Shown here one piece after another: positions 1 through 5,298 of a stretch of DNA of 11,485 bases (position 1 is the first letter of the stretch; each line of letters opens with the position of its first letter). Origin of the DNA: Anaerolineae bacterium (GTDB taxonomy: Bacteria > Chloroflexota > Anaerolineae > Epilineales > JAHCIE01); contig JAHCIE010000077.1 of the NCBI GenBank assembly GCA_026129385.1, positions 1-11,485 on the forward strand, in the 5' to 3' direction. Made by a program: the position numbers and the translations under genes. The notes under the pieces are model-generated. The model had not been told where the DNA came from, made no database searches, and saw only the letters and a program-made list of their open reading frames with translations.

Positions 1-1182
1 GGGCATATCCGGCTCGACCTCCTCCGCCCAGGCGTGGATGCCGCCGGTCAGGTTCTTGAGGCGGGTGAAGCCGCTGTCGCGGAGCAGGCCGAGGGCCTTC
101 ATGCTGCGTACGCCGGTGCGACACTGGAGGACGATCTCGTCGCGCGTGTCCAGCTCGTTCATGCGGGCGGGCAGGTCTGGCAGGGGAATGAGCTTCGCGC
201 CGTCGATGTGGGCGATCTCCCACTCGTGGGGGTCGCGCACATCGATGAGGACGAAGCGCGGGTCGCGCTCGGCCAGCTTGTGCTGCACCTCGATGGGCGT
301 GATCTGCCAATGTGGGTCGGTCTGGTCCGCGACAGGCGTCTCGCCGCCGATGGGCGCGCCACAGAACGCTTCGTAGTCGATGAGTTCGTGGATAGTGGGG
401 CTTTCGCCGCAGATGGGGCACTCGGGGTTCTTGCGCAGCCTGACGACGCGGGTATCCATGCTCAGGGCATCGAACAGCAGCAGGCGGCCGACGAGCGGGT
501 CGCCGATGCCCAGGATGAGCTTGATGACCTCGGTGGCCTGGATGGTTCCGAGCAGGCCAGGCAGGATGCCCAGCACGCCACCCTCGGCGCACGACGGAAC
601 TTCGCCGGGCGGCGGGGGATCGGGGTACAGGCAGCGGTAGCAAGGCCCCTGGGACGCCCAGAACACCGACGCCTGGCCCTCGAAGCGAAAGATGCTGGCG
701 TGGACGTTTGGGATGTCGAGCAGCACGCTCACGTCGTTGACGAGGTAGCGGGTGGGGAAGTTGTCGGTGCCATCGGCGATGATGTCGTACTGGCGGGCGA
801 TGTCCAGCGCGTTTTCGGCGGTAAACATCGTTTCGTGGGCTACAATCTCGATGGTGGGGTTAATGGCGCGCAGCTTATCGACGGCCGACTGAATCTTGGA
901 TCGGCCTACGTCCGGGGTGTGGTGCAGCAGCTGGCGTTGCAGATTGCTGTCGTCGACCACGTCGAAGTCGACGATGCCCAGCTTACCGACGCCCGCCGCC
1001 GCCAGGTACATGGCGAGGGGCGAGCCGAGGCCGCCCGTGCCGACGCACAGCACGCTGGCCGCCTTCAGCTTCTTCTGCCCCGCCAGGCCCACCTCGGGCA
1101 TGATGAGGTGGCGGGAGTAACGCTTGATTTCTGCGTTGGAGAGGGCGACCCCCTCCGCCAATTCAGCGTAGTTCACTGGCAT
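1..1182 (-). CDS. moeZ: MoeZ/MoeB-type E1-like adenylyltransferase with C-terminal rhodanese domain (3' end cut by window edge)
   Basis: Translated on the minus strand from ATG at 1182 (SD AAGGA, 6 nt spacing), giving 394 codons with no stop before the edge; family length suggests only a few residues are missing. Residues 1-250 are a ThiF/MoeB/HesA adenylation domain: nucleotide loop GTGGLGSP at 48-55, zinc pairs CxxC at 181/184 and 255/258, and the conserved Cys198 in the PSCAEGG segment. Residues ~290-394 are a rhodanese domain with active-site loop CRTGVRS (Cys354). Family role: adenylates the C-terminal glycine of a ubiquitin-like sulfur carrier, then transfers persulfide sulfur to make a thiocarboxylate. 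Mycobacterial MoeZ serves CysO and MoaD this way. Lying downstream of cysO and cysM, it is best read as the CysO-loading enzyme, though it may also serve MoaD/ThiS. The 122-nt gap from cysM leaves open an own promoter. Confidence 0.93.
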   Translation of the reverse strand, partial: MPVNYAELAEGVALSNAEIKRYSRHLIMPEVGLAGQKKLKAASVLCVGTGGLGSPLAMYLAAAGVGKLGIVDFDVVDDSNLQRQLLHHTPDVGRSKIQSAVDKLRAINPTIEIVAHETMFTAENALDIARQYDIIADGTDNFPTRYLVNDVSVLLDIPNVHASIFRFEGQASVFWASQGPCYRCLYPDPPPPGEVPSCAEGGVLGILPGLLGTIQATEVIKLILGIGDPLVGRLLLFDALSMDTRVVRLRKNPECPICGESPTIHELIDYEAFCGAPIGGETPVADQTDPHWQITPIEVQHKLAERDPRFVLIDVRDPHEWEIAHIDGAKLIPLPDLPARMNELDTRDEIVLQCRTGVRSMKALGLLRDSGFTRLKNLTGGIHAWAEEVEPDMP

Positions 1183-1237
1183 GGATGGTCCTTGCGGTAG
1201 AGTAGCATTTCTCAGCGGTGTGACTAGTTCGGCGGCG

Positions 1238-1301
1238 GACGAAGGACCAACGACCGATTCAAGGCAGTTCAATTGGTTCTTCGTCTTTCGTCCTTTGTCC
1301 T
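1238..1301. repeat. Imperfect inverted repeat with heptad-like TTCGTCC units between cysM and moeZ
   Basis: The arms GACGAAGGACCAA (1238-1250) and TTGGTTCTTCGTC (1273-1285) pair over 13 bp with one wobble or mismatch. The right arm continues as degenerate 7-nt units of the type TTCGTCT, TTCGTCC, TTTGTCC up to about 1301. It lies in the only long gap inside the cys operon, so it could act as an RNA-processing or partial termination hairpin separating moeZ from the upstream genes, or be a dispersed intergenic repeat. No T-tract makes it a classical terminator. Confidence 0.55.
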
Positions 1302-1304
1302 CGG

Positions 1305-2249
1305 TCAGGCCCAGAGGCCCAGCGACAGGTACTTGGCCCCACCGTCGGGTAGCAGAGTCACGATGACACCGTGGTCCACTTCGTGGGCGACGGCCAGCGC
1401 GGCGTGGACGACGGCCCCCGACGACAGGCCCACAAACAGGCCCTCCTCGCGGGCCAGGCGACGTGTCATGTGCAGCGCGTCCGAGGCAGTAACGGGCAGA
1501 TGACGGTCGGGCAGGGCCCGGTCATAGATGGTGGGTACGATAGCCGTTTCCAGGTGCTTCAGGCCCTCGATGACCTCCAACTCGTCGGCGGGGCCGACAG
1601 CGACACCCTGGATGCGCGGGTCGTGGGCCTTGAGGCGACGCATCACACCGGTGAAGGTGCCCGTTGTCCCGAGACCCGCGACGAAGTGGGTCACGCGCCC
1701 GTCAGTCTGGGCCAGAATCTCGGGGCCGGTGGTATCGTAGTGGGCGCGCCAGTTGGCGTCGTTGCTGTACTGGTCGGGGTAGAAGTAGCGCTCCGGCTGG
1801 CCGGCCACGATGGCCCGCACCTTGCGAATTGCGCCGTCGGACCCTTCCAGCGGGTCGGATTGAATCAACTCGGCGCCGTACGCTCTGACGATGGCCTTGC
1901 GCTCGGCGCTGACGTTGGCGGGCATGACCAGGGCGACGCGGTAGCCGAGCGCCGCGCCGAGCATGGCATAGGCGACGCCCGTGTTGCCCGACGTGGAGTC
2001 GATGATCGTCTTGTCGCGAGTGAGGGCACCGCTGGCCTCGGCCTCGCGGAGCATGCGCGCGGCGGCGCGGTCCTTGACTGACCCGCCGGGGTTGAACCAC
2101 TCGGCCTTTGCCCACACCTCGACGGCCGGGGCCAGCCCGGCCACGACGCGGCTGAGACGTAGCAGCGGAGTATGGCCGATCTGGTCCAGGAGACTAGACC
2201 CGCTGTGGGGACGGTCTGGCGTCGTTGTCGCACGCTCCAGCGTTAACAT
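1305..2249 (-). CDS. cysM: PLP-dependent cysteine synthase, CysM/CysK family, probably CysO-thiocarboxylate dependent
   Basis: 314 residues, start ATG 2249; its SD (GAGG) overlaps the TGA stop of the upstream DUF59 gene, 8 nt away, so translation is probably coupled. Fold-type II PLP hallmarks are visible: NPGGSVKDR with PLP lysine Lys59, the substrate loop STSGNTG at 85-91, the phosphate-binding glycine loop GLGTTGTFTG at 192-201 and SSGA at 276-279. The reaction is beta-replacement on an activated serine (O-acetyl- or O-phosphoserine) to give cysteine or a cysteinyl adduct of a sulfur carrier. Placement beside a CysO-like carrier and MoeZ parallels mycobacterial CysM, which uses O-phosphoserine and CysO thiocarboxylate. 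The C-terminus ends in LWA, as I recall mycobacterial CysM does, although here the tail is shorter. The donor cannot be fixed from sequence: I do not see an obvious equivalent of the mycobacterial phosphate-binding arginine. Confidence 0.93.
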   Translation of the reverse strand: MLTLERATTTPDRPHSGSSLLDQIGHTPLLRLSRVVAGLAPAVEVWAKAEWFNPGGSVKDRAAARMLREAEASGALTRDKTIIDSTSGNTGVAYAMLGAALGYRVALVMPANVSAERKAIVRAYGAELIQSDPLEGSDGAIRKVRAIVAGQPERYFYPDQYSNDANWRAHYDTTGPEILAQTDGRVTHFVAGLGTTGTFTGVMRRLKAHDPRIQGVAVGPADELEVIEGLKHLETAIVPTIYDRALPDRHLPVTASDALHMTRRLAREEGLFVGLSSGAVVHAALAVAHEVDHGVIVTLLPDGGAKYLSLGLWA

Positions 2250-2257
2250 GGGCTACC

Positions 2258-2584
2258 TCACATCAGCCCCAGGCCCCAGTCGTCGACTTCCATCATCGCC
2301 GGTGTCCACATCTCGTCGCCGAGGATAACGCGCGACGGGCCATTGGTCGTATCGGCGGTCTTGGTCCGTACCTGGTCGATGAGCCAGCCGGCGGCGGGGC
2401 AGAAGGGCGTCGTCATGATCATGGTGACAACGGTCTCGTCGGGGGCAAACTCGATGTTGCGAATCAGGCCCAGGTCGATGATGCTCAGGCCGATCTCAGG
2501 GTCGAGAATCTCGCGTAGCGACTCGCGCAACTCGCTCTCACGGGCCATCAGTTCTGGATTGATAATGCTGCCAGTGTCGGTCAT
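2258..2584 (-). CDS. DUF59/MIP18-family (SufT/PaaD-like) metal-sulfur cluster assembly factor
   Basis: 108 residues, start ATG 2584 overlapping the TGA stop of cysO as ATGA, with SD AAGGAG 9 nt upstream inside the end of cysO. The MIP18 domain fills the protein: DPEIGLSIIDLGLI at 28-41, the conserved cysteine in TTPFCP (Cys62), and WTPAMM at 93-98. Related proteins help mature Fe-S proteins (SufT) or sit in phenylacetyl-CoA oxygenase operons (PaaD). Its place between cysO and cysM is unusual: none of the described CysO pathway steps needs such a protein. It might handle sulfur or iron linked to the carrier, or simply be co-regulated by cysteine supply because Fe-S assembly draws on cysteine. 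Family assignment is firm; role is inference. Confidence 0.88.
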   Translation of the reverse strand: MTDTGSIINPELMARESELRESLREILDPEIGLSIIDLGLIRNIEFAPDETVVTMIMTTPFCPAAGWLIDQVRTKTADTTNGPSRVILGDEMWTPAMMEVDDWGLGLM

Positions 2585-2949
2585 GGTGTTCGTCTCCTTG
2601 TCATAGCACAGCCTTCGGCCAGGTATTTCTTAGACCGCCCCCCGTTGTCGCTCCTTACCTGGCTGGGCAAGGGCTGGCGGCCGCCGGCCATGGCGGGCAC
2701 GATGGAAACTTCATCACGGGGACCGACCGGCGTGGCCTGGCCCTGCAAGACACGGGCATCCTCCTCGTTGACGAATACCTGGATAAAGCGCTTGATCTCG
2801 CCGCCCTCGTCGAACAGGCGGTCCTTGAGACCCGGGTAGGCAGTGTCGAGGTTGGTGAGAACGTCACCCAGGGTTGCGCCGTCGACCTGGACTTTGGACT
2901 GGCCGCCGGCATAGCGGCGGAGCGGGGTGGGGAGAAAGACGGTTGCCAT
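2581..2949 (-). CDS. cysO: CysO-like ubiquitin-fold sulfur carrier protein with 32-residue extension after Gly-Gly
   Basis: 122 residues from ATG 2949 (SD AGAGGA, 6 nt spacing). Residues 1-90 are a MoaD/ThiS/CysO beta-grasp protein: N-terminus VFLPTPLRRYAGGQ, central DTAYPGLKDRLFDEGGEIKRF, VFVNEEDAR, and VSIVPAMAGG ending in Gly89-Gly90. From memory this resembles M. tuberculosis CysO, which terminates at the equivalent glycines. Such carriers hold sulfide as a C-terminal thiocarboxylate and donate it to CysM. Here the frame continues for 32 residues (RQPLPSQVRS... to a stop shared with the next gene), so the glycine is not free unless the tail is cut. QbsE and HcyS in other pathways have short tails removed by JAMM proteases. 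A six-C run on the plus strand at 2638-2643 lies inside the tail and could hide an indel. A longer start at 3054 is rejected: it lacks an SD and lies in the leader structure. Confidence 0.9.
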   Translation of the reverse strand: MATVFLPTPLRRYAGGQSKVQVDGATLGDVLTNLDTAYPGLKDRLFDEGGEIKRFIQVFVNEEDARVLQGQATPVGPRDEVSIVPAMAGGRQPLPSQVRSDNGGRSKKYLAEGCAMTRRRTP

Positions 2950-2992
2950 GCTGTTCCTCTCAAGGTCAAGATGATGCCGGCCGGGCCGGACG

Positions 2993-3044
2993 AAACCAAC
3001 AAGAAACCCCATCGCAATACGGCGGGAGCCGCAAGCGATGAGGT
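2993..3044 (-). terminator. Intrinsic-terminator-like hairpin just upstream of cysO (attenuator)
   Basis: On the minus-strand RNA, ACCUCAUCGC (3044-3035) pairs with GCGAUGGGGU (3015-3006) over 10 bp with one G-U pair; inside lies GCGG-CUC-CCGC. The stem is followed at once by the U-rich UUCUUGUU and then GGUUU. It stands about 55 nt before the cysO start and after the Cys leader peptide, so it cannot be the terminator of a conventional upstream gene. Part of its left arm is alternatively complementary to 3158-3150 and, more weakly, to CGAUG at 3056-3052. Confidence 0.62.
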
Positions 3045-3255
3045 CGCTGTCCATCGGAAGGCCGTTCGACCCAGGGTCGAAGGGCGGAAAAACCGCAAGA
3101 AGTCGGGCCGTGTTGCGTCCAGACAGGCCAGGCTGCGAGTCAGCCGGCGCTCATCGCTGGCGTACCCTGACAACGCGGGGATTCAGTCAGTGAGCCTGGC
3201 AGTCCTCGACCGGGGCGACTCCGCCCCGATGTTGGCAGGCTGACCTGCTGCCCCG

Positions 3256-3288
3256 CTAGCGACAGGTGCAAGACACGACGCAGAACAT
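3256..3288 (-). CDS. Cys-rich leader peptide MFCVVSCTCR (putative cysteine attenuation uORF)
   Basis: Ten codons, ATG at 3288 to TAG at 3256, about 29 nt after the predicted transcription start. AGGAG at 3297-3293 lies 4 nt before the ATG, a slightly short but usable SD. Codons 3, 7 and 9 are TGC, TGC and TGT, so both Cys codons are used. The reading frame stops immediately after this cluster. Leader peptides rich in the product amino acid are the classical sensor of attenuation (trp, his, leu operons), and Cys-coding uORFs are described upstream of sulfur genes in mycobacteria. Placement before a cysteine biosynthesis operon makes the same role likely: ribosome stalling on Cys codons when charged tRNA-Cys is scarce would change folding of the leader. 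Too short for homology; a chance ORF is not excluded. Confidence 0.72.
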   Translation of the reverse strand: MFCVVSCTCR

Positions 3289-3323
3289 ATAACTCCTACA
3301 GGGATGAACTATCTACACAGGAG

Positions 3324-3352
3324 ATTGTACAAGAAAGGACGCATCTTGTCAA
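3324..3352 (-). promoter_or_regulatory. Sigma-70 promoter of the cysO-DUF59-cysM-moeZ operon
   Basis: Minus strand TTGACA (3352-3347), 17-bp spacer, TACAAT (3329-3324): a perfect -35 and a 5/6 match -10. Predicted start is near 3316-3318, ahead of the leader peptide. It lies downstream of the kinase gene stop (3427), so the cys operon can be transcribed independently of the kinase. Confidence 0.85.
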
Positions 3353-3360
3353 GCGAGGAA

Positions 3361-3380
3361 AAACCGACTGAAACCGACCT
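3361..3380. repeat. Two tandem 10-bp repeats just upstream of the cys promoter (possible operator)
   Basis: Plus strand AAACCGACTG directly followed by AAACCGACCT (8 of 10 identical, with AAACCGAC invariant). They begin 8 bp upstream of the -35 box, centred near -54. A repeat spaced by one helical turn is the layout of some activator sites, but with only two copies this is tentative. Confidence 0.4.
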
Positions 3381-3426
3381 GCGACGGAGACCCGGGAGCC
3401 GGGCAGGCCGGCCCCTTGGTCCCTCA

Positions 3427-4251
3427 TCATTCGTCGAAGGAGTATGTACTCTCGGCATAGAAGCGCACGCTGTGATTCGCGAACTTGTCGCGCACCAATG
3501 CGTCCAGCCAGGCGTTCTTCTCGGCCAGGGGGCGCGGGTCGGCCAGCCCCGTCAGGGGCAGGTTGAGGCGTAGGACACGACCGGGGATGATGTGCCGGGT
3601 GATGCCGGTGGGCACTCGGGCATCGGCGCGGGCGAGATCGAGGATGTCCTGGTGGGTGAAGCGCGGGTAGACCAGGATGGCTGTGATGCGGTCGTACATT
3701 CCGCTTAAGGTGCGCACGCTGTCAAGCCGGATGCGGTGAATCGCCCCATCACCGCGATAGATGTTGGAGATGCCCAGCAGCAAGCGCGCGCTGTCCTCGA
3801 AGGAGGAGCCGTTGTCGAGGGTGAATACCTCGTCGCTGGGCGAGACGACGAAGGCCAGGCAGCGACGGCGCACGAGCGTCTCGCGGGCGGTGAGCAAGGT
3901 GGTGGGGGTGAGGCGGACGCCTGGCACGGCGCGTAGCGCGTCGAAAAAGGCTGTCCAGTTGAGGCCAGTGACGAGGTGATTCCAGGTGCTCAATTCGACC
4001 TGGTCATAGTCTACCACCTGCACGACCGGATGGGCGACGGCCAGCGCGCGTAGGGCCGAGACGCGGTTGGCTCCGTCGAGCACGACATAGCGGGCGTCGC
4101 CCATCGACGCGACGATGGGCGGGTTGCGCAGGATGGCCTCGGCACGGAGGCGCTCGACCAGCTTCTCGACGCGGCGTGGGTCGGCATCCTCGTGCAGCAC
4201 CAGCGATGCGGCGGGCACGAAGCGGAGGGCAGGCAGAGCGGGCGCAGACAT
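3427..4251 (-). CDS. SbnI/SerK-family free L-serine kinase (ParB/sulfiredoxin fold), O-phosphoserine producer
   Basis: 274 residues from ATG 4251 (AAAGG, 9 nt spacing). A longer in-frame start (4587) would overlap the divergent gene and adds only low-complexity residues, so it is rejected. The N-terminal half has the ParB-Srx nucleotide fold: LHEDADPRRVEKL at 19-31 with Glu21 where SbnI and archaeal SerK have an essential Glu, and DGANR at 59-63 in place of the usual DGxHR. The second half matches my memory of SbnI in STWNH (88-92), GITRHIIPGRVLRLNLPL (216-233) and the tail DKFANHSVRFYAE (255-267). SerK phosphorylates free serine for cysteine synthesis in Thermococcus; SbnI does so for a siderophore precursor in staphylococci. 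Lying directly upstream of a CysO/CysM operon, it probably supplies O-phosphoserine to CysM. The His-to-Asn change is the main doubt; a purely regulatory ParB-like protein is the alternative. Confidence 0.8.
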   Translation of the reverse strand: MSAPALPALRFVPAASLVLHEDADPRRVEKLVERLRAEAILRNPPIVASMGDARYVVLDGANRVSALRALAVAHPVVQVVDYDQVELSTWNHLVTGLNWTAFFDALRAVPGVRLTPTTLLTARETLVRRRCLAFVVSPSDEVFTLDNGSSFEDSARLLLGISNIYRGDGAIHRIRLDSVRTLSGMYDRITAILVYPRFTHQDILDLARADARVPTGITRHIIPGRVLRLNLPLTGLADPRPLAEKNAWLDALVRDKFANHSVRFYAESTYSFDE

Positions 4252-4286
4252 GGTGACGACCTTTGGGTAGGGACGTGAATGCCCCA

Positions 4287-4315
4287 ATTGTAGCATCACC
4301 TCAGAATGATGATGC
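4287..4315 (-). promoter_or_regulatory. Candidate kinase-gene promoter with overlapping inverted repeat
   Basis: Minus strand TACAAT (4292-4287) is a good -10, giving a start near 4280 and a 5' UTR of about 28 nt. No good -35 is seen. Immediately upstream sits an inverted repeat, GCATCA (4293-4298) with TGATGC (4310-4315) on the plus strand, covering the spacer and -35 region. This is where a repressor or activator would bind. Confidence 0.5.
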
Positions 4316-4335
4316 AGTCGCCACGCGCGCAGCCC

Positions 4336-4365
4336 TTGACGTGAGAACTGGCGGCGCGCTATACT
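4336..4365 (+). promoter_or_regulatory. Sigma-70 promoter of the membrane protein / ybaK pair
   Basis: TTGACG (4336-4341), 18-bp spacer, TATACT (4360-4365), each 5/6 matches to consensus. Predicted start is near 4372, about 25 nt before the ATG. Back to back with the kinase promoter, with about 20 bp between the two -35 regions. Confidence 0.72.
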
Positions 4366-4396
4366 CTCAGCACAACATAACTTTGGGGAGGTAGAG

Positions 4397-5290
4397 ATGG
4401 CTGCTGTCCCGCCCGCCCGCGCTCCCTTCTGGTCAGGCTGGCACACGCTGGGTGTCACGCTCGTGGCGCTCGCCCTGGCCGGGCTGGCCTTCTCACCGCT
4501 ACGTTGGCCCCTGACGCCTGGCGACTCTCGCAGCGCGCTCGTGACGTGGTGGATCGTGGCGGTTCTCTTGATTGCCTTTGTGCTCATCCTGGGTCATGGC
4601 ATCGTGGGGCGACCGCTGGGTGCGCTCATCGGGGCGCGCAATCGCATGAGCCTGTCCCGCCTACAACTCATCGCCTGGACGATTCTGGTGTTGTCGGCCT
4701 GGCTGACGGCGGCGCTGTGGAATCTCGCCAATGGCGTGGCCGATCCGCTCAAGATCGCGCTGCCGACGGAACTGTGGCTCCTCCTCGGCATCAGCGCGAC
4801 AGCGATGGTCGGTACGCCCCTGGTATTGAGCACGAAGATGAGCCGGCCGCCCGATGCGGAACAGGCGATGGGCCAGGTGCAGCTGGCGGCGGCGCGGCGC
4901 GGGCGGGCCGTTGCTACGGTCGATGGCGAGATGGGGGCGACGATGGCGACATCGATGATGCAGGACATGGGCCTCACCCATCGCGGCCTGGTCGTCGCCA
5001 ATGTATCCTCCCACGATGCCAGCCTCGCCGACCTGTTCATGGGCGATGAGGTGGGGAACTTCGCCGAAGTTGATCTGAGCAAGGTGCAGATGTTCTTCTT
5101 CACGGTCATGATTATCCTTGCCTACGCAGCTGCCCTGGCCAGCATGTTCATGGCGGCGCGGCCGGCGGGCATCGTCGCCTTCCCGGCCCTCAACGAGAGT
5201 GTGGTGGCGCTGTTGGGCATCAGCCAGGCGGGCTACCTGACCTACAAGGCCGTGCCACATACCGCGCCACCCCAATCGTCTTCGCCGTGA
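4397..5290 (+). CDS. Unknown multi-pass membrane protein (about six TM helices)
   Basis: 297 residues; ATG 4397 preceded by GGGGAGG at 5 nt. Hydrophobic segments at about 15-33, 49-68, 89-110, 124-144, 232-253 and 265-285 suggest six transmembrane helices, with a ~85-residue soluble loop (145-231) between helices 4 and 5. Striking short motifs are RNRMSLSRLQLIAWT at the start of helix 3, ALWNLANG after it, and MGDEVGNFAEVDLSKVQMFFF leading into helix 5; the last two helices are framed by small residues. The loop begins with a Lys/Arg-rich, Ala/Gln-rich stretch. I do not recognise a catalytic motif, transporter signature or named domain. It is followed 8 bp later by the Cys-tRNA deacylase gene, so the two are probably co-transcribed, but this does not reveal a function. 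Coding by length, SD and promoter is secure. Confidence 0.85.
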   Translation: MAAVPPARAPFWSGWHTLGVTLVALALAGLAFSPLRWPLTPGDSRSALVTWWIVAVLLIAFVLILGHGIVGRPLGALIGARNRMSLSRLQLIAWTILVLSAWLTAALWNLANGVADPLKIALPTELWLLLGISATAMVGTPLVLSTKMSRPPDAEQAMGQVQLAAARRGRAVATVDGEMGATMATSMMQDMGLTHRGLVVANVSSHDASLADLFMGDEVGNFAEVDLSKVQMFFFTVMIILAYAAALASMFMAARPAGIVAFPALNESVVALLGISQAGYLTYKAVPHTAPPQSSSP

Positions 5291-5298
5291 GGGACGCC

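Larger units (their letters stand above)
2950..3317 (-). promoter_or_regulatory. Long structured leader (putative cysteine attenuator) of the cysO operon
   Basis: About 370 nt separate the predicted transcription start near 3317 from cysO. No conserved gene fills it, but it contains a Cys-rich leader peptide (3256-3288) and several clear hairpins: ACCUG/CAGGU (3267-3263 with 3247-3243, overlapping the last Cys codons), AGCCUG/CAGGCU (3241-3236 with 3198-3193) enclosing a 7-bp CGGGGCG/CGCCCCG stem (3228-3211), GGCUG/CAGCC (3145-3131) and a 7-bp UUCGACC/GGUCGAA stem around 3070-3087. GCGGGG at the uORF stop (3256-3251) can also pair with CCCCGC (3180-3175). The antiterminator arm AGCGAUGAG (3158-3150) is perfectly complementary to CUCAUCGCU (3042-3034), which is the left arm of the terminator. 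I recognise no known riboswitch or T-box sequence in it. Confidence 0.7.

Noticed and set aside
34..1200. Long plus-strand open frame opposite the MoeZ gene
   Set aside because: It is the antisense shadow of a clear E1/rhodanese gene; its translation is low-complexity Asp/Ala/Val/Gly-rich and has no domain.
1371..2081. Plus-strand open frame opposite cysM
   Set aside because: Antisense shadow produced by high GC; cysM motifs on the other strand are unambiguous.
2655..3173. 172-codon minus-strand frame through the cysO leader and cysO
   Set aside because: Second half is an out-of-frame shadow of cysO, the first half lies in structured leader RNA, and there is no SD at its start.
2950..3317. 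T-box or SAM-type riboswitch in the cysO leader
   Set aside because: I looked for the T-box antiterminator bulge sequence and the SAM-I core and found neither; the Cys leader peptide explains the long leader better.
4252..4587. 112-residue N-terminal extension of the serine kinase
   Set aside because: It would overlap the divergent membrane-protein gene and both promoters; the homologous region begins at the ATG at 4251, which has an SD.
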